A stretch of 64,000 bases of DNA from contig NC_079149.1 of the NCBI RefSeq assembly GCF_945859685.1, positions 21,549,118-21,613,117 on the forward strand. The letters run 5' to 3'. The stretch's first letter is position 1, and every line of letters starts with the position of its first letter. This stretch comes from Eupeodes corollae (taxonomy: Eukaryota; Arthropoda; Insecta; Diptera; Syrphidae). The notes under the pieces are model-generated. The model saw only the letters and a program-made list of their open reading frames with translations. It was not told the DNA's origin and searched no databases. Shown here in pieces: positions 11,009 through 23,115 of the stretch. The position numbers and the translations under genes were made by a program.

Positions 11009-11914
11009 CTAGTAGAACCATTTTGAGCTTTTTATAAAGCGAAGAAGATATTTAATATCCTTTTTAGCTAGTTCGCTTGGATTATCAAAAGAGTAGTCCC
11101 CCAGATGAACTTTGCGTCTGAGTGAAAGAGCAGGGCAGGTGCATAAGAGATGAGAGATTGTTTCCTCTTCTTCTTCGTCCATGCAGCTCCTACAGAAGTC
11201 ATTTGAGGCTACGCCAAGTCGTATTGCGTGTCTGCCTATAAGACAGTGTCCTGTAAGGACACCTATTAGGGAGCTAATATGAAGTCTGCTTTGAGATAAC
11301 AAGTCTTTAGAGCGCTTTAGGTCCAGTGAAGGCCATATGAGTTTTGTGGGTGCGCATGTTGGTAAGTTGTGCCACCTAGAATTTGCTATCGCAAAAGCTG
11401 TTTCTTTTAGCATAAGTTTACATGTAGCTATCGGTATACCTATCTTCTCCCTTTCAGGTGAAATAGGTTGGCCGGTTCCATTTTTAGCGAGTTCATCGGC
11501 TCTACAATTACCTGTGATGTCTCTGTGGCCCGGCACCCAACAGAGGTGAATGTTAAATTGCTGCGCCATCTCCATAAGAGACGATCGACAATCTAGGGCC
11601 GTCAAAGATTTGGTCGAGACACCGTCAAGGGATTTGATAGCAGCTTGACTGTCAGAGAAGATGCGGATATCAGAAGTTGATATCACGTTTTCTCTTAGCC
11701 AGGAGAGAACCTCTTTGATCGCCAAAATTTCCGCTTGAAAAACGCTACAATGATTAGGGAGGCGGAATGCGATGCTTAGATTAAACTTTTCTGAGTACAC
11801 ACCACTACCAACTCCCTCATTTGTCTGTATAAAAATGAATACTTTTGTTATCCAGGAGTTTTTTGTCTTCCCATTCATCTCTGGATGGGATGGATACCTA
11901 GAAGTTTTTTCCAA
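11009..11914 (-). pseudogene. LOA-type LINE RNase H and C-terminal zinc-knuckle-like region
   Basis: An open stretch of about 300 codons encodes the RNase H domain, which in these elements removes RNA from the RNA-DNA hybrid. Visible are the catalytic Glu in QAEILAI, Asp in FSDSQAA, the WVPGHRDITGNCRADELA block with the last Asp, and a cysteine cluster CRSCMDEEEEETISHLLCTC near the C-terminus. The first catalytic Asp (normally in an IFTDGS block) has been lost through a small in-frame deletion, leaving FIFIQTNEGVGSG. The enzyme would therefore be inactive even though the frame is open. The end at 11009 is close to the element's 3' tail. Confidence 0.85.
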
Positions 11915-12303
11915 ATAGGGGTTTAGGTATAGTGTCTATGTACTTTGGTATAGAACCAAAGAGGTTCAAAATGATGGAGTGTCCCACATTGTTGTTGGTC
12001 CATTGAGATGAGGCATCGAGTCTTATCGCTGTACTCGCTGCCACTTGTTTACTGAAGATGTCAAGGGGTGTCAGATGGAGGAGAGTGTCTAACGCTGCTG
12101 AGGGTGTGGTTCTCAATGCCCTGCTTATGCAGAGACATGCAGTGCGCTGAACTCTGCTGAGTATGTCGCAGTATGTGACTTTCTTCAGTGCAGTCCACCA
12201 TACTGCAACCCCGTACATAAGTATTGGTCTGATGACCGATGTGTATAGCCAGTAGGTTATGCGAGGTTGAAAACCCCATTTGCTTCCTATAGCTTTCTTG
12301 CAA
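11898..12303 (-). pseudogene. LOA-type LINE RT connection region
   Basis: Two overlapping minus-strand frames encode the region between the RT fingers/palm and RNase H. They show MYGVAVWWTALKKV, VQRTACLCISRALRTTPSAA and LDTLLHLTPLDIFSKQVA. The frame changes at about 12218-12303, and again into the RNase H frame near 11905, so one continuous protein can no longer be made. The content matches the order seen in the second LOA-like family at 24670-25194. Confidence 0.8.
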
Positions 12304-12327
12304 AGGAAAAGAGCTACTGTAGCTTTT

Positions 12328-13092
12328 TTAACTCTTTCCTGTAGGTATATTGGATTTCCAACTTAATTTTTTGTCCAATATCAGACCAAGGTATTTGGCT
12401 TCATTGGTAAAAATTAGTGGTATACCTTTTATTGAAGGAGGTACAATTACTGGGATCTTGTATTTCCGTGTGAAAAGGACTAGGTCCGTTTTTTGAGGAT
12501 TAATACTAAGTCCGCAGTTATCAGCCCATCTAGTGAGCATATTGAGTGCATTTTGAAGGAGGTCTCTCAGTGTATTAGGATGTTCCCCTGTGACAGCGAT
12601 AGCAACATCATCGGCATAGGCAACCACTCTGTAGCCATCCCTCTCAAGGGATATTAGTAGTTGGTTAACCACTATGTTCCACAGGAGAGGGGACAGAACA
12701 CCACCTTGCGGAGTGCCTCTACTGACAGACCTTTTTGTGCAAAAATCTCCCAAACTGGAGTTGATGATCCTGCTTTTTAGCATTAGATTAATCAACTCAC
12801 AGATTGAGTATTCGACGTTTAAGGTCGTCATAGCATAAGTGATAGCGGATGTGTCAACGTTGTTGAAAGCGCAATCAATATCCAAGAAGGCCACCATAGT
12901 GTATTCCTTTTTATCTAGGGAGTATTCGATAGTTCTTACCAGAGTGTGCAAGGCTGTTTCTACCGATTTCCCTTTGCAGTAAGCATGCTGAGACATTGAT
13001 AGTCTCTTCTCAATGTTGTTACGTATATGGATATCGATCAATCGTTCCAGAGTTTTGAGAATGAAAATGATAGGCTAATAGGTCTTAGGTCC
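12328..13092 (-). pseudogene. LOA-type LINE reverse transcriptase core
   Basis: A 237-codon open frame (13041-12328) covers most of the RT palm. It has FLDIDCAFNNV (first catalytic Asp), SRGTPQGGVLSPLLWNIVV, VVAYADDVAIAV with the YADD box at 12620-12603, then TRKYKIP and EAKYLGLILDKKLSWKSN. The upstream residues TLERLIDIHIRN continue to the truncation point. A frameshift at about 12330 separates it from the connection region. Catalytic residues are intact, but the protein is truncated at both ends. Confidence 0.87.
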
Positions 13093-13105
13093 TATGTACA
13101 CAAAG
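13093..13105. repeat. Target-site duplication, right copy
   Basis: TATGTACACAAAG is identical to 10891-10903 and marks the 5' truncation point of LOA copy A. Confidence 0.85.
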
Positions 13106-14788
13106 CTTTTGATCGATTTGAAACCTTTAAGATGAAATTTGTGAAGTTTAACTTAACGGTAATTGTTTTTTTTTTTTTAAATATCAAACTGTGACACTTA
13201 TGTCTGTTGAGGAATGAAATTAATTTCAACCCGCATTATAATCTCTTTAAGAAGTTTCTCTTCAATCAAGGTAGCTTCTATAAAAATAAATAATACTAAC
13301 AATAAGATTACTGTTTCTTTTTTAATTTAAATTGTATTCAACTTATTTGTCACATGATACTAACCCCTTCCACAATTTTTGCACCTGACAAAGCTGTTTG
13401 TAAAAGCATTTATGCAGGTACCCTGCTCTTTTTTAAAGTTAAAAATAAATGTTGAAGCCTTCATAAGTCTTTTATCTAAGTACCAATATCAACACAAAGA
13501 AGTAAATAACTTCGGTGTGCTACTGAAATGTTCTTGATTTAAAAAGTAAACAAATGGATTAACAAAAGCGATATTAAACAAGTTAATAATTTTGTAATTA
13601 ATATACGTACAGATATCGAATATTTTCCAGAACTTATAAAGAGAGAAAAACTAAGAGTTAATTTTCTATCGTTTTAATCGCCCACAAAATAAAAAAAGAA
13701 AATATGCCTACCATCATCATTCAAACATTTTAATTACGTATGTACATCAGCCTATTTTTATACTTCATAAACTCGTTTAAATTGCCGTTTTAATAAATTC
13801 TTTTTTAAATTCAATTTTGCAATTTAACATTAACAAACAGTCATTAATAATGCATATTTCATTTTTAATGTTCCATAAAAAGATTACGACCAAAATTATC
13901 ACGCTTGTATGTTTGAGATTAAAAAGTTATGTTCATGTATCAACATCATCGATTTTATAGCCATTTTGAAAAGTTTTATAGATTGTGATGTTAACATTCA
14001 TATTACATCCTCTTATCATTTTCATTATAAACATTAGAATTGCTCATAGACCATGAAAATACAACTAACATTTTGCTCATATTTCAATGGATCAACAAAA
14101 TTATATTTTCATTAATCATACAAATTTTTCTACTCGATTTCAATACAATTTTTAAAAGATAAGTACCAGCAGTGCCCTCAGAATCAACACCTAAACTTCA
14201 TTGATTAAAGTTTAACAATGCGGGTAGTTTTTGAAAATATAATGAAATTATGTTAAAAAATAAATTATAAAATAAATTATATTAAAAATCGAAGCGATCT
14301 GAGAGCCATTTTTGTGATCCATCATTTGGTACCTATATCATTGTAATGTCAAAACCAAAAGTTATAAACTGATATGACAACATAAAAATTGATTTTTTGA
14401 AGTTGAGTATTTCAATTTCAAGCTTTAATAAATCGAAATATCTAAAACCGACGTTTCATACATTAGCTTAATATAAGTTAATATAAGCTTTCTTTACTTA
14501 CCTAACTCATGGGTGTACCCTAGGAAAACGGACTTGAATGAAAAGAGGCCTTTCTCTTTTGAGGTTTAATGTACACTCTGTTACCAAACATTATTCTAGA
14601 GAATCAAAAACTTTTCAAATAGGACCAGAAAAACGATCAAGGAAAATTCGTAAAAATATCCGTTTTCATTTTAACTATTTGAATAAAATTGAACAATATT
14701 ACGCTCTTTTATAAACAATTTACTCGTAAGTATGTTTGATTTTTCATATCCATTTTTCAACATGAATGAGAAGTTAAATATAATAAAA
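13106..14788. other. AT-rich region without recognised gene
   Basis: No frame above background length, no transposon protein motif and no RNA gene could be seen. Poly-T and poly-A runs are frequent. Confidence 0.5.
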
Positions 14789-14972
14789 AAAAGATTTTGG
14801 GAGGCGACCTACACTGATAACTCCAAATTCCGTCTGTCGATAAGACTTGTTTAAAAGGTTTGTAGGTTTTGGTGTTTTGCTAAAAAAGTATTCAGTTAAA
14901 TTATTATAAGAAAATAGTTTGATTTTAAAAATCAATTTTTGCTAACGAGATTTTAAATAAATTTGTGTTTTT
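14789..14972 (-). mobile_element. E172 tail fragment
   Basis: GGGAGGCGACCTACACTGAT followed by AACTCC and CTGTCGATAAGACTTG is the E172 tail in minus orientation. It then enters the first subterminal unit and is cut where a plus-strand copy begins. Confidence 0.65.
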
Positions 14973-16025
14973 TTACTTCCCATAGGAAGTTATTGTAATG
15001 GGTCCGATTTGTCAAATTACAATTTGTTGACATTTCTCGGCGATTCAAGGTCATTAGATTTGAAATAAAAGATTTTTAGAAAGATGTCTGTGCGTGCGTG
15101 TGTACGTCCCGACGTTTTTTCGTCATCCATAGCTCAAGAACCAGTAGTGATATCGACTTCAAATACATTTTGTTATTTAGATAATAATGCAGAAAGATGC
15201 AAAAAGGACTCTCAAGAAAATTGTGTTTGTGTTTTTTTTTTTTTATTGCATTTTAAAAAAAAAAAAGGTGAACATTTTGGTTAACCGTAAATATCTCGCA
15301 AACCAAAAACGCTAGAGACTTGAACTGAATTTTATACTATGTGTATTGTAAAGTAATAACAAACAAATTTACTATTGAAAAAAATCCAAGTTACGTTTTT
15401 TTATAAATCAAAAAAACTAAAAATATTGTCACCTCAAAAATTTTACGAATAAAAAATATTTTATCTCCAAAGCAATTTTTGCCACAAAAAATAACGTTTT
15501 CAACATTTGGTAAAATTTTGAGAAAAATCGAACCGACAGTTTTTTTTACAAAAACTAAAAACCTAAAAATAAAACAATACTTAAACTTGGTAACAATTTA
15601 CTTTCGACTAAAATACCTTTTTAAAAATTAAAAATATTGTTTTCAAACTTTTTTTATTTCACAGAAAATAGTTTTTTCGATATTCAGTAGTTTCAGTACA
15701 AAAAATAGAGCGCAGATTTAGTACAATTTGATGTTCGCTTCTTGATATGTCTCAAATTTATTTCATTCCTCCAATTTGTAAAAATTTAAGGAATCTATCT
15801 TAAATTGGTAAACATTTGTTTTCGACTAAAAATCTAATTAACAAAACTATATTTTCAAACTAAACTATTTCTTGATATGCAAAATTGGTAATTTTAAAAT
15901 TTTGAAGAATAATTCAACTAACAACTTTTTTAACCCAACACGAAAACCAACAAACTTTTAATCAAAACAAATCGACAGACAGGATGAGAAGTTGTTAGCG
16001 TGGGTCGCATCCCAGCCTCTTTTCT
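14973..16025 (+). mobile_element. E172 repeat element, shortened copy
   Basis: The head (ACTTCCCATAGGAAGTTATT at 14974 onward) and the tail (GATGAGAAGTTGTTAGCGTG, GGTCGCATCCCAGCCTC, ending about 16021) are both present, so the ends are defined. The interior is shorter than in copy 1, with only about three subrepeats. No protein is encoded. Confidence 0.8.
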
Positions 16026-16762
16026 TTTTTTTTAATTTTTTTATCGAAAAAAATGGCTGTTGGATTTTTTTTTTACAAATTTTCATATTGTCGAAAACAA
16101 TATTTTCTGTGAGATAAAATTATTGTAAAGCCAATTTTTTTAAAGTAAGTTTTCAAAAAAAAATTGGTATTATTTTTTAGATTTTTTTTTTAAAACTGTC
16201 AATTCGAAAATCTCAAAATCTTACCGAATATTAGAAAACAATACTTTTTTTAAAACAGAATTAATTTTTACCAACTTTTATTAATTTTGTTTATTTTTTT
16301 TTCGAGAAAACTGTCAATTCTGACACTGAATGTTAACAGCAATTTTTTTCAAATGACAATATTAGTTTCAATTTTTTTCAAATGACAATATTTGTTTCAA
16401 ACCAATATCTCAAAATTTTGAAAGGATATTTGATTCGGAAATCGATTTTAAATAAGTTTATTAATTTCTTTTTTAGATTTTTATTTCTTGTAAGGAACTG
16501 TCAGTTCGATTTTTTTTCGAAAATTTACAGAATGTAAAAACAATATTTTCATAGGACACATTTTATTTGAAGCCAATATCTCATAGTTTTGAAGAGATAT
16601 TTGAATCGAAAATCAATTTTTACAAAGTGTTAGTAATGTTTTTTATTAGGTTTTTATTTTTTTTTAAAAACTGTCCATGCGAATTTTCCAAAAATTATAC
16701 CGAATGTAGAAAACAACATTTTTTATAAGATAAAATAAATTTGAAGATAATATCTTAAATTT
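16026..16762 (-). mobile_element. E172 internal subrepeats, inverted
   Basis: About four ~172-bp units in minus orientation, with TTACCAACTTTTATTAATTT and AACTGTCAATTCG repeated, lie directly after the tail of the preceding plus copy. Head and tail are absent. Confidence 0.7.
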
Positions 16763-17702
16763 TTAACTGCCCATAAGAAGTTATTGTAATGGGTCGGATT
16801 TGTCAAATTGAAAATGTTGACATTTCTCGACGTTTCAAGGTCCCTAGAGTCGAAATAAAAGATTTGTCACCTCCAAAATGTTACGACTAAATATGATTTA
16901 TCTCCAAAACAATTTGGTGCAACGCAGAATAATGTTTTTGACATCTGATAAAGTTTTTTTTATAAAAAATAAAAATCTAAAAAAAACATTAGGTACTCAA
17001 AGTTGGTAAAAATTTGAAAAATTGAACTGACAGTTTTTTTAGAAAACATAAAAACCTAAAAAAAATAAATAAAAGTTGGTAAAAATTGATTTTCAACTCA
17101 AATATCTTTTCAAAACTTTGAGATATTGGCTTGAATTTACTTTAATCTTTCAAAAAATATTGGTGTCAACATTCAGTAAAATTATGAAAAAAATCGAATT
17201 GCCAGTTTTTTTTACAAAAAATTAAAAACCGAAAAAAAATTAACAAAAATTGTTAAAAAATGATTTTTGACTCAAATATTTTTCAAGAATTTGAGATAAT
17301 AGCTTTTGATTAATTTCACTTAAAAAAAAATATTGTTTTCAACATTAGAACAAATTTTGAGAAAAATCGAATGGACAGTTTTCTTACAAAAAATAAAAAC
17401 CCAAAACAAAAATGTATAAAAGTTGATAGAAATTGATTTTCTACTCAAATAGTTCTTTAAAAATATTGGCTTCAAACTTATTTTATTTCACAGAAATTGT
17501 TGTTTTCGATATTCAGTAATTTTTATCTAAAAATAAATAAAACTAAAAAACAGTCCGTTTTTTCATAAAAAATTATATCTACAAAAAATAGTACGCAAAT
17601 TTGGTAAAAATTGATACGAGTACATATAGACAAACTTTTAAGCAAGACAAATCGACAGGTGGGATGGGAAGTTATCAGGGTGGGTCTTATTCCAGCCTCT
17701 TT
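16763..17702 (+). mobile_element. E172 repeat element, copy with both ends
   Basis: The head (CATAAGAAGTTATTGTAATG at about 16771) and the tail (GGGATGGGAAGTTATCAGGG, then CCAGCCTC) enclose about four subrepeats in plus orientation. The middle of the head region, with the octamer microsatellite and the AGCTCAAGAACCAG text, is deleted. Confidence 0.78.
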
Positions 17703-18092
17703 TTTAAAAGATATTTGAGTCGAAAATCAATTTTTACCAACTTTTTTCAAAAATATACTAGTTTGGTATCACGTCATAATTTTTAATATAAATTTTAGTT
17801 GGAGTCGCTATGGTTATTGGTTCTTGAGATATTCCGGGGTAAGCAAAACTTTCACCTTTTTGTTATGGTAAAAGACCACCTACTCAATTTTCTTGAGAGC
17901 CCTTTTTGCATCTTTTTGCATTATTATCTGTATTACAAAATTTCTTTGAAGTCGATATCTCTTCTGGTTCTTGAGCTATGGACGACAAAAAAACTTCCAG
18001 AAAATCTTATATTTTGGCCTTGAAACGGCGTCGAGAAATGTTTAAATATTCTATTCGACGAATTCGACCGATTACCATAACTTCCTATGGGA
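17703..18092 (-). mobile_element. E172 head half, inverted
   Basis: A minus-oriented piece with one subrepeat, the GGTTCTTGAGCTATGGACGA text and the head palindrome (CTTCCTATGGGAAGTT) at its right end. It forms an inverted pair with the copy at 16763-17702. Confidence 0.75.
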
Positions 18093-18150
18093 AGTTGAAA
18101 ACAAGAGTACAAAATTTGTCAAATACCTCGCCCCCTTAGTGTATGTAATG

Positions 18151-18745
18151 GATGGTTAAATTTTAAAAGCCGATGTTAAATGTAAACGAGTCAAGTCAAG
18201 TTTTTTTCCACATTTCTTTTGACATTTCTCAATTTCAGACTAGGTCAATTTAAACCATGGTCAATAGTCAGAATGGTGGCAAGAAATGTCAAAAGTTAAT
18301 GATTCATTTTTGAAGAAAATATTCTTAAGTGATGAGGGATATTTTCAGCTCAGTGGATTCGTCAGTAAGCAAAATTGCCCATTCGCACCCACAAAGAGTG
18401 ATTGTTTGCTGCGGTTTTTGTGCGGCGTCATTCCAAAATGAGTTCGGTCAGGCAGTTATTGTCAAAACCGTGTTCCCTATCATGAGATGAAAACGAGCTT
18501 TTTATGGCCCGAATTTGAAGATATAGACCTGGTTTCAACCACTTGCCACACTCGCGCACTTAAAGGAAGAATAGATTTTTTGAACGGCAAATTTAATGTT
18601 TGTCTTATCTCAAATAGTGGTGATATCTAATGGCCGCTAAGATCATGTGAAAGAAAAGGTGTACGTTGATTTAAAGAGCTGAAAGATGAGATAATTCGTC
18701 AAATTCAGCAACATCTAAAATTGGAACCATGAAATGCTCAGTGGA
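18151..18745 (+). pseudogene. Mariner-like transposase relic C with 5' inverted-repeat remnant
   Basis: The sequence GGTTAAATTTTAAAAGCC at 18154 onward resembles the terminal inverted repeat of the mariner at 28126 (GGTTAAATTTTAAGGCC). Downstream, broken plus-strand frames give KIFLSDEGYFQLSGFVSKQN (first catalytic block), a CLLRFLCGVI remnant, TTCHTR, WPLRSC and ELKDEIIRQIQQHL. This is the usual order for a mariner transposase. Stops and frameshifts are numerous. Confidence 0.7.
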
Positions 18746-18749
18746 ACTT

Positions 18750-20356
18750 TGCAATCGTATTCATAAATGTTGTTTCAAATTCTCAAAACGTTGAATACAA
18801 CTGTCAAAAGATACAGCAAGACCAACTTATTTAAAATAATTCCACTGTGAAATCCCAGATTAACTCAACGTTCTACTAAATCATCATTATAATTTTTGTA
18901 CTTTGAATTATCTTTTATTTTCATTTTTATCCAAAGTCTAATCCATTAAGAGAGTGTGCGAATTATTCATGTAATTTATTTCAAAAAGAATACATTATTT
19001 TTCGTGAAGGTTTTAATTAGTGTTTCATAACACATTCATCAACTTAAAACATTTCCCTTACCGTTGTTCTTTTTTCTCCTTTTTTTATTTTGTAATTTAT
19101 TAAACACAATTAAATTTTAATATCATCATTCTTTTCATCAACTTCAATGCTTTCTAAATCGACAGCAGCAGCAGGCAAAAGGCAGCAGGTACTTTTTCGT
19201 TCTCACAGCAAATTTAATGTGTAAATGTTCATCCTTCAATTTTTATTTATTTAAAAAAGAAATTAAAAACTTCAATACTTTGTATACTTGAGAAGTTGAT
19301 ACGAGTTGGGTTTATTATGAGTAATGTAATTCATATATGAGTTAACTTTTATATTGACTTTAGTCAGACTTTTCAAAAAGTTTTCCATCACCATAATCTT
19401 GATATGAAAACAAAGTCATTTAAATTCAATATAAAATTCACTTCTCGGGTTAAATAGATAGAGATACCTTACTTCAGAAGAAATCATAAAATCCACGAGT
19501 TCGAGTACGAATACTCGTATGGATGCACTCATGTTATTTTAGAATAATTTGATGAAATCATTTTTGAATACATTTTCCCTTAAAAGTATCTTTTCGTATT
19601 CCCATACATTTATGTCTATAGGAAAATATAGAAGGCATCTCTTCCAGCTCATTTGATTTACAAATATTTTAAGGAAATGCATTTTTATTCTTCTTCTTTT
19701 AGACTTATGCATGCATTGCTGTTTTGACAGGAATTCAGATGAGCATCATAAATAGGATAGGTATTGTGGAATATTACATCATGGAGAGAGTAAATTTATT
19801 TTATAAATGATGTCCTCGCTTCAAGGACTCCATCACAAGCTTCTCTCCTAATTGCAAATGCATTCCACCTCAATTAACATGTCAATAACAGAAGTTATGA
19901 TTGAAGTTAGTTTTTTCTTCTCTATTTAATGTTAAATTGAATTAGAGAGAGAGTGAGGGGAGAGTTTTACTTTTTTGACATGAATAATATGAAGGTACTT
20001 ATTTAAAAAATTGAAGAAAACTTTGTTCGGATTTGGGCCAGATTGTTGAAAATATGGAGTAAAAAATAAAAAGTTTTAAAGTCTGATATTTTATGAGGGA
20101 AAATCATGAAACATATGTTCAAGAAAAAAAAGTTATGTTTAAGGTGTATAGAATATGAGTTGGTATAAGGTTTAATTGACCTTCCCTTAAAAGTAATAAT
20201 AATTAATTTTTAGAGAGGACACCCATTATTATTTTTTGATATTTTGATATAAACACCACGTGCGCATTTAATTTTTTTTAAGGAAATAATCACACAATGT
20301 GATAATATTTGAAAATAGAAACTTAAGATTTTTTTTTCTTGAAATGTTGGTTCAAA
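18750..20356. other. AT-rich region without recognised gene
   Basis: Nothing recognisable beyond a CAGCAGCAG patch near 19160 and a GAGAGAG patch near 19945. Confidence 0.5.
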
Positions 20357-20450
20357 CCTAAAAAAAGAGTCTGGGATCCGACCCTCACTGGTAAGTTCTC
20401 ATTGTTGTCCTTAAAAATTATCAAATAATTTTCTTATAAGCAAAATCAAT
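20357..20450 (-). mobile_element. E172 tail fragment
   Basis: GAGTCTGGGATCCGACCCTC followed by ACTGGTAAGTTCTC is a diverged E172 tail. Little else of the element follows. The minisatellite begins about 70 bp further on. Confidence 0.5.
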
Positions 20451-20517
20451 ACTTTAAATGAACTGTTCACAATACATGAATTAGTTATAAAATATGGAAA
20501 ACTTTAAAGAGAACATT

Positions 20518-21648
20518 TAAAATAACCAATGCTTAAAATAGTTAGTATTTAAAAATAACCATGCTTATGTAGGTTGAAAAAAAGCAAAGGTTAAAAATAT
20601 CCCCGGTTACAAAATATTCGAGGTTGAAAAATAACTGGGGTTCAAAAATAACCCGAGGCTACAAAATAACCCAAAATATAAAAAGCTCCCTAACACAGGT
20701 TACCTTGGTTATAAAATGACCCAGATTAAGAAATAAATGAGATTATAAAATTACCTATGTTACAAAATAACCATTACTAAGAAAATCAAGGTTAAAAATA
20801 ATAACCTAGGTTATTTAATAACTCGGGCTTAAAAATAATGCAGATTATGCAACTTACTCAGGTTACAAAATATCTGAGGTAACAAAAATTAACTGAGGTT
20901 GCAAAATAAAAAATAATCGAAGATAAAAATAACCCAAGTTTGAAAACAACAAATTTTAAAAAATAACTCTCTTTTTAAAAAAGCTGATATTAAAAATTAA
21001 CCAAAGCATCAAAATAAAATAACTCAATTATTAAACAACCCATGTTTTAAAGAAACCCATGTTGTAAGATATCCCATGTTGAAAAGTAATCGATGTTAAG
21101 AAAGTAAGAAGGTTCAAATATAACCTAGGCTAAAGAATAATTAAGCTTAAAGTATGATGGGGATTAAAATAAACGAGGTTAAACATAACCAAGTTTAAAA
21201 ATTAACCCAGGTTACAAAATAAACAAGGTTACAAAGTAACCAAATACAAACAAAATTTATCAGGTTAAAGTACAAAGAATATTCAAAAATAACCCATGGA
21301 TTTAAAATAACCAATGTTAAAAAAGGTCATAGGTTTTAAAAATGAACCAGGTCTAAAAATAAATAACCCAGGTTAAAAAAACAACCAGACAAAAAAACAC
21401 CACAGATAAGAATATAACCAAGGTTATTAAATGATTTAGGTTATAAAATAACACAAGTTAAAAGATAAACTAGGTTACAAAATCACAGATGTTAAGAAAT
21501 ATCTGAAGTTAAAAATAACTCACTTTTAGTTAGAAAAGAGCCGAAACAAAAGAAAACCTGAGATATTAAAATAAATTTGGTCAAAATAAAAATAGGCTAA
21601 CTAAGGTTACAAAATAACTCAGGTAAAAAATAATTCAGGTGTCCTAAA
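20518..21648. repeat. 16-bp minisatellite with AACC..GGTT core, block 1
   Basis: About 1.1 kb of degenerate tandem units close to AAAATAACCNAGGTTA. Each unit contains a self-complementary core (AACC, two bases, GGTT). Unit length varies around 14-17 bp and no coding frame survives. A second block lies at 23776-24145. Confidence 0.85.
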
Positions 21649-21649
21649 A

Positions 21650-22082
21650 GCAAGTTGTAACTCTTGGATAGAATATAAAAAAGGGCTTTGAAACTGACAG
21701 GCGATAGAACTATAGCCGAAACATGGACATCCTTCGAACGCCGCGCCGCCGGCCGCAATGTTTCATGCCTTTTGTTGTCTTATAGATAATTTTACAAACA
21801 ATGTTCTGTTGAATTAGTCAGTTGCATTCCACCCATTAAAAAATTTAGCTGATATAGTCCCACATCCAAGCATGCTTATCAGTTAACACTTGAGATCAAT
21901 TTCGGGTGTAGTATCACGTAAGGAGATTATTTCTTAAACCGCACATCGAGAATGTGTAATGCTTAGGTGAACTCTGTTTTTCCCTCCCATTTTCAGAACC
22001 TTAACACCAATGTGCATCGGTGCTCGCACTGTGTTTAGATATAAACATATAAAGGATACTAGTAACTCCTAATTGTAAAGAA
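21650..22082 (+). pseudogene. 3' end of Jockey/CR1-like LINE family L-A
   Basis: Across frames the translation gives a match to the L-A C-terminus: IEYK, NVSC, Y-RYF, VSCIPPIKKF and THRECVMLR. It is followed by the family's 3' text GCTCGCACTGTGTTTAGATA and a short A-rich end. RT catalytic regions are absent. Confidence 0.6.
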
Positions 22083-22084
22083 AA

Positions 22085-22370
22085 CATAGAGTCTGGGATG
22101 CGAACCACACTGATAACTTTCCATCTCTTCTGTCTCATCTGTTTTGTCGTCCTTTAAACTTTGTAGGTTTTTGTGTTTGTTTTAAAAAATTGTCACTTGA
22201 ATTATTCTTAAAAACATTTTTACCAAGTTTTAATATTGTTTTTTTGTTTCAGGTTTTTATTTTTTGTAAGAAAGACTGTCAATAAGATTTTTTTAAAAAC
22301 TTTGCTGAATGTTGTTGAGATATATTTGAGTCGAAAATCAATTTTTTTTTCTCAAATTTTTACCGACTGT
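22085..22370 (-). mobile_element. E172 tail and partial subrepeats
   Basis: GAGTCTGGGATGCGAACCAC followed by ACTGATAACTTTCC matches the E172 tail. About one and a half internal units follow, with ATTTGAGTCGAAAATCAATT. The piece directly abuts the L-A LINE 3' end. Confidence 0.7.
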
Positions 22371-22434
22371 ATGACATGACAACACTAACGGATTATTCCA
22401 GCGGATATTTTTAAAAAAGACAACGACTAAATAA

Positions 22435-23115
22435 AACCTCAGTAAAGAGTTTAATTTTGGATTGGGAGGATGGTATATCTACGAAAGAATGCGATACCAC
22501 TATCTTTCATGACAGGTCAAAGATGGAGTGATGGAGAATCTTCTCTAAGTCCTTAAATGTCTATGTCAAGAGGAATTACTAGCATTTAGAAAAATATACA
22601 AAATACTTAAATCAATTTTTAAACCAAAAAAAAACACCGCTATACTAGTCCAAAAATGTCGAGACAAACTATCCATCCTCAACATCAACATCCTTGTCAC
22701 TCTTATTTGGGTTCCAAGCATTGATGGAAATGAACGGACTGATACGTTGCCCCTCTATTTGCATAAAGGGAAAATATTCCTCTTGGAGCTTTGAATATTT
22801 TCAACAATTCGGACACTGGCCGATAGGAGAGGATGCAGCAAGGTTGGGTATCCCTCACAAACCCATTGCCGAACCTGCGGAGTTCAACATGAAAGTAAAA
22901 CTGTGATTCAATTTCTCTGTAAATGTCCTCCCCTGGTCTGTTCTAGAATGTTATTGTTAAGTTTCGGAAGTGCATTCATTAAAGATATTGATAAACTTTC
23001 CGAGATGAAAACCAAAGCCCTCATTTCCTTTCTGAACGCGACCAAATGGCTCTGTGAGCATGAGGCTAGTGCTCATTCCAAATCCATCACTTTGTTTAAA
23101 TCATGTAGTCACTTT
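22435..23115 (+). pseudogene. Second LOA-like LINE, RNase H/C-terminal fragment
   Basis: Plus-strand frames encode an HDRSKME-like relic of the RNase H start and a VTLIWVPSIDGNERTD relic of its last catalytic block. These are followed by GHWPIGEDAARLGIPHKP, a cysteine-containing segment (CRTCG, FLCKCPPLV) and a C-terminal FLNATKWLC. The same C-terminal landmarks occur at 25800-26053, so this is a second copy of that family. Multiple frameshifts are present and the RT is missing. Confidence 0.75.

Larger units (their letters stand above)
10904..13092 (-). mobile_element. LOA-type LINE, copy A, 5'-truncated
   Basis: This is a 2.19-kb minus-strand non-LTR retrotransposon copy bounded by a perfect 13-bp direct repeat. 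Its 3' end (left side) is a (CCTAA)n tail of about three to four units rather than poly-A. Its body encodes reverse transcriptase, a connection region and RNase H. The RT motif GTPQGGVLSPLLW plus an RNase H domain point to the LOA group of the Jockey superfamily, which is my family inference. The 5' end is truncated inside the RT. A second, older copy with the same 3' end lies at 50254-52975. Confidence 0.85.
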
